A stretch of 64,000 bases of DNA. It comes from Roseateles koreensis. Its GTDB lineage: Bacteria; Pseudomonadota; Gammaproteobacteria; Burkholderiales; Burkholderiaceae_C. The notes beneath the pieces were generated by a model, which was given only the letters and a program-made list of their open reading frames with translations, searched no databases and was not told where the DNA came from. Positions within the stretch are counted from its first letter, which is position 1; each line of letters starts with the position of its first letter. Below are positions 27,091-36,707 of the stretch, in pieces. The stretch lies in assembly GCF_028595305.1 (NCBI RefSeq), contig NZ_JAQQXS010000013.1, forward strand, positions 93,001 to 157,000. The letters are read 5' to 3'. The position numbers and the translations under genes are program-made.

Positions 27091-28527
27091 TCAATCGTTG
27101 TCACCGTCGTCGTCGTCATCACCGTCGCCGCCGTGGCGGCGGGTCAGGGCGTTCACCAAACCAGCGCTGGGCGTGCCCCAGCCGGTAGCCAGGTCCCAAC
27201 CCGTGCCGGCGGTGTAGCCGGTGACGCCGTCAAAACTGTTGTCGCCCACAGTCACGTCATGCGTGACGTTCGCGAGGGCGCCGCGCTGGCCCAGTTTGTA
27301 GAGCTTTTTGTTGAGAAAGCCCAGGGGCTTGTGCCGGACTTGGTTGGCCACAGCGGTTATGCCGGCCCATTGCGGCGCGCTGGCGCTGGTGCCACCGAAA
27401 ATGTAGAAGCCGTTGCTGCTCCCCAAAAAACCCAGCCGCACGATGACGCCGCCAAAGACGCCCGCGTTGTAGGCCACGTCAGGGTAGCCACGGTGCCCCT
27501 TGAGTTGCGAGCGTATGGCGCGCGGCAGGGCGTCTTCCTGGTAGTCGGGCAGGCGGAAGGCCGCGCTGATGCCGCCACCCCCGGCACCATAGCCGTCGTT
27601 CCACACCACTTCGCCCTGGTAGCTGCCATTGGGGTCGGCATTTGTGGTGCTGCCGAAGAAGAGGTTGGTACCGCCCACCGAGGTCACATTGGGCGAGGAG
27701 GCCGGGTACTCGGCCACCGGTTTGGGCTGGGTGACGCCGTTGATGTCGTAGCTGGATGCGCCAGAATCACCGGCGGACACCAGCACTGAAATCTTGCGGT
27801 CGATGGCCCGGCGGTAGCTGGCCTCGTTGTCGGCCAGGCTCTTGCGGCCGGCACTGTCTTGCAGTAGCGCCAATTCGGACTCGCCAAAGCTTTCGGAGAT
27901 GATGTGCCCCAACTTGTTGTTGATGGCGTAGTTTTGCGCGGCCAGGATGTCGGCATCATTGTTGGAGGCTGCCACCACCACCACGATCTTGGCGCCCGGT
28001 GCGATGGCATGAGCCCATTGCACATCGAGGCTGGTTTCTTCAGCCCAACCCAGTTGGTTCGAGTCGCTGTAGTTGAAGGGCAGTGTGCCCGGCATGGTGA
28101 TTTGTTGCAGCGACGGTGGTGGAGGCAGGCCGAATGCGGCGTCGAAGGCGTCCAGGTCGGCCTGCAAGGTGGGGCTACCGTAGGCATCGATGATGACGAT
28201 GGTTTGGCCTGAGCCGTCATAGCCTGCATTGATCAACTGATCCATGCCGTAGGCCTTGCGGATGGCACTGGGGCCGTAGCAGGGTAGTCGGGTGCCGGTG
28301 AAAGAACGCAGCTCACAACCAAACACGGCGTTGGCCGTGGGGGTGGCCAGCACATCGGCGGCATCTGAGCGGACGGAGTGTGGTTTGAGTTGCCCACCGT
28401 AGGCACCCGAGCAGGCCAGGGCGAGGGCGGTGAGGCAGCCGATCAACGGCGCAACACCTGAACGAGCCGGCTTTGCTGTGGGCAAGCCTTGGTGCTCGTG
28501 GCCATTCTGCTGAGAAAGATCGTGCAT
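27091..28527 (-). CDS. S53 family serine-carboxyl peptidase (sedolisin/kumamolisin-like)
   Basis: Acid-type endopeptidase of 478 residues. The catalytic Glu164 and Asp168 (EETSLD) and Ser381 (GGTSASAP) and the oxyanion Asp of AGDSGAS are visible, as is a C-terminal calcium-site segment (GYTAGTGWDLATGWGTP). A signal-like hydrophobic stretch spans about 26-44. Only about 40 residues separate it from the catalytic domain, so the usual long activation prodomain appears absent. The C-terminus ends in an acidic Asp/Gly tail. It converges on the PEP-CTERM metalloprotease. Confidence 0.88.
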   Translation of the reverse strand: MHDLSQQNGHEHQGLPTAKPARSGVAPLIGCLTALALACSGAYGGQLKPHSVRSDAADVLATPTANAVFGCELRSFTGTRLPCYGPSAIRKAYGMDQLINAGYDGSGQTIVIIDAYGSPTLQADLDAFDAAFGLPPPPSLQQITMPGTLPFNYSDSNQLGWAEETSLDVQWAHAIAPGAKIVVVVAASNNDADILAAQNYAINNKLGHIISESFGESELALLQDSAGRKSLADNEASYRRAIDRKISVLVSAGDSGASSYDINGVTQPKPVAEYPASSPNVTSVGGTNLFFGSTTNADPNGSYQGEVVWNDGYGAGGGGISAAFRLPDYQEDALPRAIRSQLKGHRGYPDVAYNAGVFGGVIVRLGFLGSSNGFYIFGGTSASAPQWAGITAVANQVRHKPLGFLNKKLYKLGQRGALANVTHDVTVGDNSFDGVTGYTAGTGWDLATGWGTPSAGLVNALTRRHGGDGDDDDDGDND

Positions 28528-28662
28528 GAATGAACTCCTGGATGAGGAGGTCGCAATGTAGCAGTGGGGCCCTTGCGGGGACGATCAGGGAAAACGAGTC
28601 CTCGATATAGGGGGTGCTTATTCTTGAAAAATCCGGCGCTTTGAACACGGTGCGATGGGGCG

Positions 28663-31092
28663 TTACTTCAGCAGACGCAAACCATACAGGCCACCCGCGA
28701 TGGAGTCAGGCTCGGCGACGAATTTGACCTGCAGTTTGCCCTGCGAGTTTTCGACCAGCTCAGGCGGAATTTCGTAGTCGAGCGCATAGATCTCGTCGCC
28801 GGCGGGTGCTTTCAACTCAATGGTGCTGAGCCATTGCCCGTTGATGAAGAGCTTGAAGCGGCGGCCTGCGTCAAGCGTTGAAAAGCTCAGGCGCAGGGCT
28901 TTTGCTTGCCGAGTGGGGTCGCTCAGCTCATAACTGAACCAGCCCCTGGCATGACGCCAGCGTGCGCTTTTATTGATGCCAGACTCAACGCCCTCGCCTT
29001 TGAAGAAATGGTCGGACTCGGGCTGTTGCTCGCCCGGCGCCACTTGGTCGATGGTTTGGGCATCCAGGGCCAGGCGGTCATGCTCGGCGCGTGCCGTGGC
29101 CGCTTGCAGCGCGGGCAATTCGGCGGGCGTGGAGTGGGCCCAGTAAATCATGTAGCGCGAGTCATGCAGGCGGAAGAAGGGGATCAGCCGTAGCTTCACC
29201 GCGTTCTTGCCCCGGATCAGACCCGGCGCCGTGAAGGTCAGCGGTTCGCCAGCCACCGGCTTGAAGTACTTGATGAAATGGCGTGTATCGCTGACAAACA
29301 GCGGGGCCGCCTCCTGCGGGTAGACAGGGCCTTGCGCAATGTGGCCCATGCGCGAGTCGTCGGCCAGCACCTTGAGATGCTCGCCCACAAACCCTTCGGT
29401 CTTGGCTGCCAACACAATGGGGCCGTGTAGCACCGCATAGGTGTTGGCCATGCCGGGCATTTGCTCCAGTTGGGTGCGCATCGGCAGCTCAATGTCCACC
29501 TGGTCGCCGGCGGCCCAGTTGCGCCGTATTTCGACATAGTCCCCGGGCCGGGTCTTGACGGCAAAGGCGCGCCCATTGATCTTGATCCGCAACTGGCCCG
29601 GTGCCACCCAGGCGGGGTAGCGGATCCGCAGGCCGAAGTGGTTTTGCGCCTCCTGCAGGGTGATGCGGCTGCGTCCTTCATCGGGGAAACGGGTGCTTTG
29701 GGTGAGGTGCAGATGGCGTTCGCGCCAATGCAGGGTCGATGCAATGAAGAGGTTGACGGAGACGCTGTCTTCGTCATGCGTGTAGATGAACTCCCCGTAC
29801 TTGGCCTGGCTCTCCAGCCCCGAACCCACGCAGCACCACATGCCCTGGTCCACCTGTGAGTAAACCCGGTAATGATTGGGCCGCATCGGCGTGAAGTAAG
29901 CAAAGCCCCCAGTGCCGGGGCGCTGCGAGGCGAGGATGTGGTTGTAGAGCGCGCGCTCGTAGTAGTCGCCATACTGCGCTTGCCTGGCCCCGGTGCTCTC
30001 ACTGAGAAACAGCAGCTGGGTCAGCTTGAGCATGTTGTAGGTGTTGCAGGTCTCGGGGCCTTCCACTTCGTCCAGCATCGGTTGAAAATTGCCGGCGTCA
30101 TGGAAGTGCTCGCGCACGCTGTTGCCGCCAATCGCCACCGTGCGGTGGTCGTGCACCGTTTGCCAGAAAAAGCGCGCCGCCCGCAGCCAATCGGCATCGC
30201 CGCTGAGGTCGGCCACGCGTTTGAAGCCGATCACTTTGGGGATTTGGGTGTTGGCGTGCAGGCCGGTCAACTCATCGCGCTGCTCAATCAGGGGTTGCAG
30301 CAGCGCGTGGTGCGAGAACTTCTGCGCCAACTGCAGGTATTGCGCGTCGCCGGTGATTTGGGCCACATCGGTCAGCACTTCGTTCATGCCGCCGTGTTCA
30401 CTGCGCAGCATGTCCTGCCACTGGGCGTCGCTCAAATTGCGGGTGAGCCGCAGCGCCCAATCGCTCAAGGCGACGAGCATCCGGCGGGCCTCGTCGTTGC
30501 CGGTCAGCAACCAGGCGTCGCGCAGGCCGGCAAAGGTTTTGTGCAGGTTGTACCAAGGGACCCAGCGGCCGTTGACGGAGAAGTTGTCGACCTTGAGTTG
30601 GCCCTTGGCTACCTCTGCCCAGGCAGCGTCGCCATCAGGGATGCCGCCCAGATAGCCGTTGCCATGGGCGATTTGGGCCCGTCGAAGTTCGGCCACGAAA
30701 TAGTTCAGGCGCTGCCGCACTTCTGCGTCGCCGGTGGCCCCCACCATCAAGGCCAACGCGGAGAGGTAGTGGCCTCCCATATGGCCGTCCAGGCCGGTCG
30801 ACTCCCAGTTTCCATAACTGGGAGATTTGACGGGTAAGCCCGCCTCACGCAAAAAGGGTGCGGCCAGGCGGTCGGGGTCCAGCGCGAGGAGGTAGTGGAG
30901 ATCGGTAGTCTGGGCGTCGAAAAACGGGCCGGGGCTCAAGCGCACATCCGCCGCCGGGAACAACTGCGCCGGCGGCTTGATGTCGGCCGTCGTGGCCATG
31001 GTCGGGCTCAGGCAGGCGCCCAGCAGCAGCACGAGCCAGCGCCGTTTCAGCGAGGCCTTGGCCGCCGCCCGTGCATTGCGGGTTGCCGTCAC
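28663..31092 (-). CDS. GH127 beta-L-arabinofuranosidase (exported)
   Basis: Large glycosidase of about 809 residues acting on beta-linked L-arabinofuranose, of the HypBA1/DUF1680 family. The zinc-thiolate active site is complete: Glu347 and Cys349 in PETCNTYNML, and Cys420/Cys421 in MWCCVGSG, matching Glu338/Cys340/Cys417/Cys418 of the Bifidobacterium enzyme. I chose the GTG at 31092 because it lies just after the preceding stop (31097) and opens a signal peptide (RRWLVLLLGACLS); the longer reading to 31221 is Pro/Arg-rich and overlaps the GH43 gene. Third gene of the GH51-GH43-GH127 operon. Confidence 0.88.
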   Translation of the reverse strand: MTATRNARAAAKASLKRRWLVLLLGACLSPTMATTADIKPPAQLFPAADVRLSPGPFFDAQTTDLHYLLALDPDRLAAPFLREAGLPVKSPSYGNWESTGLDGHMGGHYLSALALMVGATGDAEVRQRLNYFVAELRRAQIAHGNGYLGGIPDGDAAWAEVAKGQLKVDNFSVNGRWVPWYNLHKTFAGLRDAWLLTGNDEARRMLVALSDWALRLTRNLSDAQWQDMLRSEHGGMNEVLTDVAQITGDAQYLQLAQKFSHHALLQPLIEQRDELTGLHANTQIPKVIGFKRVADLSGDADWLRAARFFWQTVHDHRTVAIGGNSVREHFHDAGNFQPMLDEVEGPETCNTYNMLKLTQLLFLSESTGARQAQYGDYYERALYNHILASQRPGTGGFAYFTPMRPNHYRVYSQVDQGMWCCVGSGLESQAKYGEFIYTHDEDSVSVNLFIASTLHWRERHLHLTQSTRFPDEGRSRITLQEAQNHFGLRIRYPAWVAPGQLRIKINGRAFAVKTRPGDYVEIRRNWAAGDQVDIELPMRTQLEQMPGMANTYAVLHGPIVLAAKTEGFVGEHLKVLADDSRMGHIAQGPVYPQEAAPLFVSDTRHFIKYFKPVAGEPLTFTAPGLIRGKNAVKLRLIPFFRLHDSRYMIYWAHSTPAELPALQAATARAEHDRLALDAQTIDQVAPGEQQPESDHFFKGEGVESGINKSARWRHARGWFSYELSDPTRQAKALRLSFSTLDAGRRFKLFINGQWLSTIELKAPAGDEIYALDYEIPPELVENSQGKLQVKFVAEPDSIAGGLYGLRLLK

Positions 31093-31096
31093 CAGA

Positions 31097-32656
31097 TCAG
31101 TTTCCCGTTCGGGCTGCCCAAATCGACACCCCGCCAAGGGACTGCGCCGAGAAGGTGATGGCAAAGGCGCTGGCATTGGTATTCCATTGGCGTGACAACA
31201 CGCCGTTGAAGCTGCTGCCATCGCTGAGCGTGATGTTGATCTTGTTGCTGCCTTTGTGCGTCCAGGTGCCGGTGTTGGCGCCGCTGACGCTGCCGTCCGC
31301 TGCCAAGGTGATCGCGGCAGAGGTTTTCAGCGTGGTACTGATGTCTTTGCCGTGGTTGATCATCTTGTAGGTACCCGGCACCTCGCTGCTGACCACCGCT
31401 GTGGCTTGGGCAGGCGTGCTCAGGCTCAGCGGCGCGTAGCGGAAGGGCGCCACCACCAGCCAGCCGTCTTCGTTGAGGAACATCTCGTGGACGCGATTCT
31501 CAAAGTACTCGGCCTGACCCGGGAAGCGGGTGTGGAAGATCAAAAAATACTGGCCGGTGCTGGCGTCGCGATAGGCCGAGTTATGGCCCGCTGACACGTA
31601 GCCCAGGGCGGTGCCGCTTTCCCCCGTGGTCAGCGCAAATTGGTGGTTACCGAACAGTTTTTGCCCGTAGGGTGCAATGCTGGGGTCGCCGGCTTCCAGC
31701 GCGGCGCTGGCGACCACTTTGCTCATGTCGTTGCCGGCGCCGTCAAGGTAGGGGCCGTCGGGGTTCAAGGAGCGGGCGGTGCGCAGGTTGTAGCCTCCGG
31801 TTGATGACAGGCCGCCGAATGAGACGAACAGGTAGTAGTACTGGGTCTCGGGGCTGTAGATGACGTAGGAGCCCTCGATGCGCGCGTGGTTGCCGCCCAT
31901 CAGGTGTTTGCCATAACCCTGTCCCGCCACGGGCATGCCAGTATTTTCATCCATTGCCAAGATGAAGATGCCGCCGGAGTAGGAGCCGTAAATCATCCAC
32001 AGCTTGCCGCTGGCGTCGTGGAAGACCGCCGGGTCGACCGTGTTGGGGTGTTTGGTGGCGTCGTAGACAGTGCCGTCAGGGCTGGTCAGGCCCCACATGC
32101 CCGACTCCAAAAAGATCTGCTTGTTGACGAAGGGGCCGGTGACGGTGTCTGCCACCGCCACGCCCAGGGCCGAGCGCGGCGAGTCGCCTTTGCAAGAGTT
32201 GTAATAGAAGTAGTACTTGCCGTCGGCCAGTTGGGCCATGTCAGGCGCCCAAAGGTCGGTCACCGTGGTCCAGGCAAAGGTGTCGGCCAGCACGGTGGTG
32301 ACTTTGTTGAACAGCGGGTTGTTGTCGTCCACACCGTTGGCGATCAGGCTCCAGTTCATCAGATCGCTGGATTTGGCGGCGGCCAGATGAGAGCCAAAGA
32401 TGTAGAAATCGCTGTTGACGCGGATGACTGACGGGTCATGCACCGAGATGTTGGCGAAGCTCAGCGGCGTTTGGGTGGGCACGGGTGCCGGTGTGGGGGC
32501 GGGTGTTGGCGCAGGCGTTGGCGTTGGCGCGTTGGCGCTGCCGCCACCGCCGCCGCCGCAACCGGGCAGCCCCAGGGTGGCAGAGGCCGCTGCGCTGGCC
32601 AGGATGAATTGGCGGCGTGATGCCATTGCGTAGGGCTTGATCATCTGCTCGCTCAT
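31097..32656 (-). CDS. GH43 endo-arabinanase, Tat-type lipoprotein
   Basis: A 519-residue exported GH43 enzyme. The N-terminus combines a twin-arginine motif (SRRQFI) with a lipobox LPGC followed by a Gly-rich and (Thr-Pro-Ala-Pro) linker, so it is probably a folded, membrane-anchored lipoprotein. Catalytic Asp in SVHDPSVI, Asp in VDPAVFHD and Glu in ARIEGSY are present; the NHARIEGSYVIYSPE and YGSYSGGIF segments match bacterial endo-1,5-alpha-L-arabinanases. A C-terminal beta-sandwich domain spans about 420-519. The ATG at 32656 follows the GH51 stop by one base. Confidence 0.87.
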   Translation of the reverse strand: MSEQMIKPYAMASRRQFILASAAASATLGLPGCGGGGGGSANAPTPTPAPTPAPTPAPVPTQTPLSFANISVHDPSVIRVNSDFYIFGSHLAAAKSSDLMNWSLIANGVDDNNPLFNKVTTVLADTFAWTTVTDLWAPDMAQLADGKYYFYYNSCKGDSPRSALGVAVADTVTGPFVNKQIFLESGMWGLTSPDGTVYDATKHPNTVDPAVFHDASGKLWMIYGSYSGGIFILAMDENTGMPVAGQGYGKHLMGGNHARIEGSYVIYSPETQYYYLFVSFGGLSSTGGYNLRTARSLNPDGPYLDGAGNDMSKVVASAALEAGDPSIAPYGQKLFGNHQFALTTGESGTALGYVSAGHNSAYRDASTGQYFLIFHTRFPGQAEYFENRVHEMFLNEDGWLVVAPFRYAPLSLSTPAQATAVVSSEVPGTYKMINHGKDISTTLKTSAAITLAADGSVSGANTGTWTHKGSNKINITLSDGSSFNGVLSRQWNTNASAFAITFSAQSLGGVSIWAARTGN

Positions 32657-32657
32657 C

Positions 32658-34214
32658 TCAACGCTCCACCGCAACGACGACCACGGCCTTGGCCGGAATT
32701 GACAAGGTGAGCGGGCCAGTCGCGCCGGATGTTTTGGCGTCGAAAGCGCGAGGCTGCACCTGCTGCGGTGCTTGGAAGGTGTTGCGTGCGTCCATGGCAT
32801 CAGCGGTCAGCACCTGGCCATGCGCAGCCGTGGCGGTCTCGCCCTTCACCCGAACGGCCACGTTCAGCGGTACATGCGGGTTGCTGTTGACCAGGGCCAG
32901 GTAGAGCTTGCCGTCTTTGCTGCGCGCGGCTGACGCGCTCAGGCCCGGGATGCTGGTGCCGCCTAGGCTGTAGGCGGGGTTGTTGGCGATGCTCAGCGGC
33001 AGCGAGGTGGCGTCCTGAAAGGGCACATACATCGCATAGGCGTGGTAGGTGGGCGTGAGCAGCATCTTGTCTTTGTCTGTCAGGATCATGGCCTGCAGCA
33101 CGTTGACCATCTGCGCGATATTGCTCATGCGAACCCGGTCGGCATGGGCATGGAAGATGTTGAAGTTGAGCGCCGCCACCACCGCATCACGCAAGGTGTT
33201 CTGTTGGTACAAAAATCCCGGGTTCGTGCCCGGCTCCACGTCGTACCAGGTGCCCCATTCGTCAACGGCAAAACCGATCTTCTTCTGGGGGTCGTTCTTG
33301 TCCAGCACCGCGACGTTTTGCGCAATGAAGGGCTCCATCTTCAGCGTCTGCGCGAGGGTGTTGATCCATTGGTCTTCGGCAAACCCGGTGGCTGCGCCCT
33401 TGGTCTCCCATTTGCCGGTCGGCAGCGTGTAGTAGTGGAAGCTGATGGCGTCGATATTGCTCTTGATGTCGTGGCTAAGCACCTCGGTCCAGCGTGTGTC
33501 GGCGTCATTGCCGCCACTGGCGAGGAACTTGGGGCGTCGTGAATCCGGGGCCTTCAAAAACGTCACCGCGGTTTTGTAGAGGTCCGCGTAGTGTTCGGGT
33601 GTCATGCTGCCGCCGCAGCCCCAGGCCTCGTTGCCCACCGCAAAATAGCTCAGCTTGAAGGGCTCGGCATGGCCGTTGGCGCGGCGCGCCTGGGCCAGGG
33701 TGGATTTGCCGTCTGCCGTCATGTACTCCAGCCATTCGGCCATTTCCTGGGTGCTGCCGGTGCCCAGGTTGCCGTTCACATAGGCGTCGGCACCGAGCAA
33801 TTCGACCAAGTCGAAAAACTCATGCGTGCCGACGGCATTGCTTTCTTCCACGCCGCCCCAGTTGGTGTTGACCTTGACCGGGCGTTTGGCGCGCGGGCCG
33901 ATGCCGTCGCGCCAGTGGTATTCGTCCGCAAAGCAGCCGCCCGGCCAGCGGATGAGCGGCACGTGCAGGGCCTTGAGGGCGCCCAGCACATCGTTGCGCC
34001 AACCGTGGGTGTTGGGCGTTTTGGCCTTAGGGCCCACCCACATGCCTTCGTAAATGCCGGTGCCAAGGTGCTCGGCAAACTGGCCGTAGATGTGCTTGTT
34101 GATGAGCGGCCCGGCCTGGGCGGCATCGATGGTCAGTTCAACGTCGGCGGCCAGCGCCAAGGGGCTTGCCCCGGCGATGGACAAAGCCATGCCCAACACA
34201 TATTTATTGATCAC
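32658..34214 (-). CDS. exported GH51 alpha-L-arabinofuranosidase
   Basis: A 518-residue GH51 enzyme with a signal peptide (MINKYVLGMALSIAG..ALAA), unlike the cytoplasmic GH51 at 10616. Acid/base Glu196 (GNEAWGCGG) and nucleophile Glu319 (VDEWGTWY) are present. It is the first gene of the leftward GH51-GH43-GH127 operon and should remove alpha-L-arabinofuranosyl side chains outside the cytoplasm, feeding both the TonB receptor/oligosaccharide importer and the furanose importer (inference). Confidence 0.92.
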   Translation of the reverse strand: MINKYVLGMALSIAGASPLALAADVELTIDAAQAGPLINKHIYGQFAEHLGTGIYEGMWVGPKAKTPNTHGWRNDVLGALKALHVPLIRWPGGCFADEYHWRDGIGPRAKRPVKVNTNWGGVEESNAVGTHEFFDLVELLGADAYVNGNLGTGSTQEMAEWLEYMTADGKSTLAQARRANGHAEPFKLSYFAVGNEAWGCGGSMTPEHYADLYKTAVTFLKAPDSRRPKFLASGGNDADTRWTEVLSHDIKSNIDAISFHYYTLPTGKWETKGAATGFAEDQWINTLAQTLKMEPFIAQNVAVLDKNDPQKKIGFAVDEWGTWYDVEPGTNPGFLYQQNTLRDAVVAALNFNIFHAHADRVRMSNIAQMVNVLQAMILTDKDKMLLTPTYHAYAMYVPFQDATSLPLSIANNPAYSLGGTSIPGLSASAARSKDGKLYLALVNSNPHVPLNVAVRVKGETATAAHGQVLTADAMDARNTFQAPQQVQPRAFDAKTSGATGPLTLSIPAKAVVVVAVER

Positions 34215-34584
34215 GCAGCAGTCTCCAACTTTTGTTTTCTCGGCCTGCGGGCAGGTGCCGCAGGCCGCTGTCAGGGGCGTTGCGGCAGCGCCGTCAGATT
34301 GAGGCGCCCCGACTCGCGAAAGACCATGGTAGGACGGGGCTAAGCGCTGAACAAATCAATGTTTTGTGGAGAGCAATATTCGTTTGGATATATGAATTCA
34401 AGGTAAACCCTGGCGGCCCACAGAGTGGGTGCCGGCCTTGGGGGTCGAACAATTCGCTTGAAAATTTGTGCAAACCGGTGTCAACCGCTGTCCGAGGCCC
34501 CTCGTTGTAGTGACAAGCCGGCAATTGCCAGGCCCGCTTGAGAGGTCCGAAGCCCTATGGATCCAACTTAAAGGCTTGCTCATC
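34215..34584. promoter_or_regulatory. 370-bp divergent intergenic region
   Basis: No gene is supported. It must contain the promoter for the leftward GH51-GH43-GH127 operon and that of the rightward small His-rich protein. The centre (34345-34405) is AT-rich compared with its surroundings, and a 10-bp palindrome GGCAATTGCC lies at 34520-34529. No clear -10/-35 pair could be assigned. Confidence 0.4.
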
Positions 34585-34842
34585 ATGACAAAGATCACTT
34601 CGTTCATCGCCGCCGCGCTGCTCTCTTCCGTGGCCGTTGCTTCTTTCGCTCAGACCCCGGCTGCTTCCGCCGCTCCTGCAGCACCCGCCGCCGTCAAGGC
34701 ACCGGCCGCTGCCAAGGCGCCTGCTGCAGCTGAGGCACCTGCCGCCGCCGCTTCCGGTGCCCACAAGCACCACAAGCACCACAAGCATCACAATGCTGCT
34801 GGCATGGCCGCTCCAGCTGCCGCTGCTTCTGCAGCCAAGTAA
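34585..34842 (+). CDS. small exported Ala/Pro-rich protein with His-Lys repeat
   Basis: An 85-residue protein with a clear signal peptide (MTKITSFIAAALLSSVAVASFA/Q), an Ala/Pro/Lys repeat region (about 24-57) with PAAAKAP/PAAAEAP units, and then a HKHHKHHKHH cluster at about 60-69. The His cluster suggests divalent-metal binding in the periplasm, but no family is recognised. It is monocistronic: a ribosome site (aaagg) precedes it and a strong terminator follows. Composition is low complexity, but the GC3 pattern and signal peptide support a real gene. Confidence 0.75.
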   Translation: MTKITSFIAAALLSSVAVASFAQTPAASAAPAAPAAVKAPAAAKAPAAAEAPAAAASGAHKHHKHHKHHNAAGMAAPAAAASAAK

Positions 34843-34888
34843 GCGCCAGCGCGAACGCGCCGCCTGAGTCACCCTCAGGCGCACGCAA

Positions 34889-34933
34889 CAAAGCCCCGGG
34901 GACGCGAGTCCGCCGGGGCTTTGCTTATTTTTT
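34889..34933 (+). terminator. rho-independent terminator of the small His-rich gene
   Basis: Hairpin caaagccccgg...ccggggctttg at 34889-34923 followed by cttatttttt. A second, smaller stem cgcctgag/ctcaggcg sits just upstream at 34861-34881. Confidence 0.85.
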
Positions 34934-35008
34934 GCTGCCGTTTGGAGTTGCAGTTTGGGGTGCGAGTGCTTGTTCAGTGAGGATCGTCGTTAGATCGTCA
35001 ACATGCCC

Positions 35009-36586
35009 TCAACGCGTATCCAGCTTGAAGATGCCGATCACTTCTTCTAGGCGTCGGGCCTGCTCCCGCAGGGACTGCGCCGCGGCGGCGGACTCTTCCA
35101 CCAGCGCGGCGTTTTGCTGCGTCATCTGGTCGAGTTGGGTGACGGCGCCGTTGACTTGGGAGATGCCGTCGCGCTGCTCGCTGGCAGCGGAGGCAATTTC
35201 GCCAATCATGTCGGTGACGCGCCGGACGCTGGTGACAATCTCACCCATCGCCGTGCCGGTTTGTTCCACCAAGTGTGCGCCCGAGTCGACGCGTTCCACC
35301 GAGGCGTTGATCAGGGTTTTGATCTCCTTGGCGGCCTCGGCGCTGCGTTGTGCCAGGCTGCGCACCTCTGAGGCCACTACCGCGAATCCGCGCCCCTGCT
35401 CACCAGCGCGGGCGGCTTCAACCGCTGCGTTCAGGGCCAGGATGTTGGTCTGGAAGGCAATGCCGTCAATCACGCCGATGATGTCGCTGATCTTGCGTGA
35501 GCTGTGGGTGATCTCCGCCATATTGGCCACCACCTGCGTGACCACGGCGCCGCCGCGTGTAGCCGCTTCGGCGGCGGAGGCTGCTAACTGATTGGCCTGA
35601 CGTGCTGTATCAGCGGATTGCGCGACGGTGGCGGTCAGCTCTTCCATGGAACTGGCGGTCTGTTGCAGATTCGAGGCGGTTTGCTCGGTGCGGGCACTGA
35701 GGTCTTCGTTGCCGGTTGCGATTTCAGCAGACGCCGTGGACACCGAGTTGATGCCGCTGCGCACCTCTCCCACCACACTGCGCAGTTGCCGGGCCATTTT
35801 GTCCAGGCTGCCTAGCAGGTGAGAAAACTCGTCGCCGCCCTGCACCGTGATGTGGGCGCCCAGATCGCCATCGGCGATGCGGTCTGCGGCTTGAATGGCT
35901 TGCGCGAGGGGCTTCTGGATCGAGTGGATCAGCGAGCGGGCGCCTAAGGTGAGCAAGACCAATAGCACCGCCACCGCCGTGCCGGAAATTTTCAGTCCGT
36001 TGATGCGCTGGGCGGCCAATTCCTGCATAGCCGACTGTTTGTGCTGCTCTTGCAGTTTGGCGAAATCACCCAGCGATTGCAGATAGGTTTCCACTGCAGG
36101 GTTGAAGCGCTGCTGGAGCTCTTGCTGCGAGGCGGTGAGATCTCCGTCGGCCTTCAGCTTGCGCACTTTGGACAAGGACTCCAACACCACTTTGCGTTCA
36201 TCGGCTACCCGGTTCATCAAGCGCTTGTCGGCGTCGTCCAGGGGCATGGCTTCGATGCTTTTCTGCACCTTGTTGATTTCGCCGATGGTGGCTGGAATTT
36301 CTTCTTTGAACGCCACATCCACCGCAGGGTCGCTGCTGATAGCCACCGCCCGGACGCGGGCGATATTGACCGTGGTCAAGGATGCCCAGCGCTGAGCGGC
36401 ATTGGTCTTGGCGTCCAACTCCGCGGTGAGTTGGTCGGTATGTTCCTGAATGCGCAGACTGCGCACGCTGGAGAAGGCCACCAGAGCGACCAAGGTCAGG
36501 ACGATGGCGCCAACCGCCAGCCAAAGCCGGCCCGCCACGCTGAGTTGTCGGCCTGTGCCTTGGGCGGGGATCGAATGATTTTGCAT
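35009..36586 (-). CDS. methyl-accepting chemotaxis protein
   Basis: Inner-membrane chemoreceptor of 525 residues. TM1 spans about 18-42, followed by a helical four-helix-bundle-type periplasmic sensor (about 43-195), TM2 at about 198-218, a HAMP linker and a cytoplasmic signalling hairpin. The hairpin tip [25 protein letters not shown] is canonical. The C-terminus ([12 protein letters not shown]) lacks an NWETF-type CheR-binding pentapeptide. The ligand is unknown; its neighbour is a large sugar-utilization cluster, but nothing in the sensor shows sugar specificity. Confidence 0.93.
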   Translation of the reverse strand: MQNHSIPAQGTGRQLSVAGRLWLAVGAIVLTLVALVAFSSVRSLRIQEHTDQLTAELDAKTNAAQRWASLTTVNIARVRAVAISSDPAVDVAFKEEIPATIGEINKVQKSIEAMPLDDADKRLMNRVADERKVVLESLSKVRKLKADGDLTASQQELQQRFNPAVETYLQSLGDFAKLQEQHKQSAMQELAAQRINGLKISGTAVAVLLVLLTLGARSLIHSIQKPLAQAIQAADRIADGDLGAHITVQGGDEFSHLLGSLDKMARQLRSVVGEVRSGINSVSTASAEIATGNEDLSARTEQTASNLQQTASSMEELTATVAQSADTARQANQLAASAAEAATRGGAVVTQVVANMAEITHSSRKISDIIGVIDGIAFQTNILALNAAVEAARAGEQGRGFAVVASEVRSLAQRSAEAAKEIKTLINASVERVDSGAHLVEQTGTAMGEIVTSVRRVTDMIGEIASAASEQRDGISQVNGAVTQLDQMTQQNAALVEESAAAAQSLREQARRLEEVIGIFKLDTR

Positions 36587-36707
36587 GGCTGGGATGTCTC
36601 TGGCCGAATACGGCTTGTTATCTCCCTAGCGTATCGCGGCATGGGCCCCGTCGACCCCATCGCTTGCCCTAATTCAGCGCATCGACGGAATGCCGAGTTT
36701 GGCGCAT

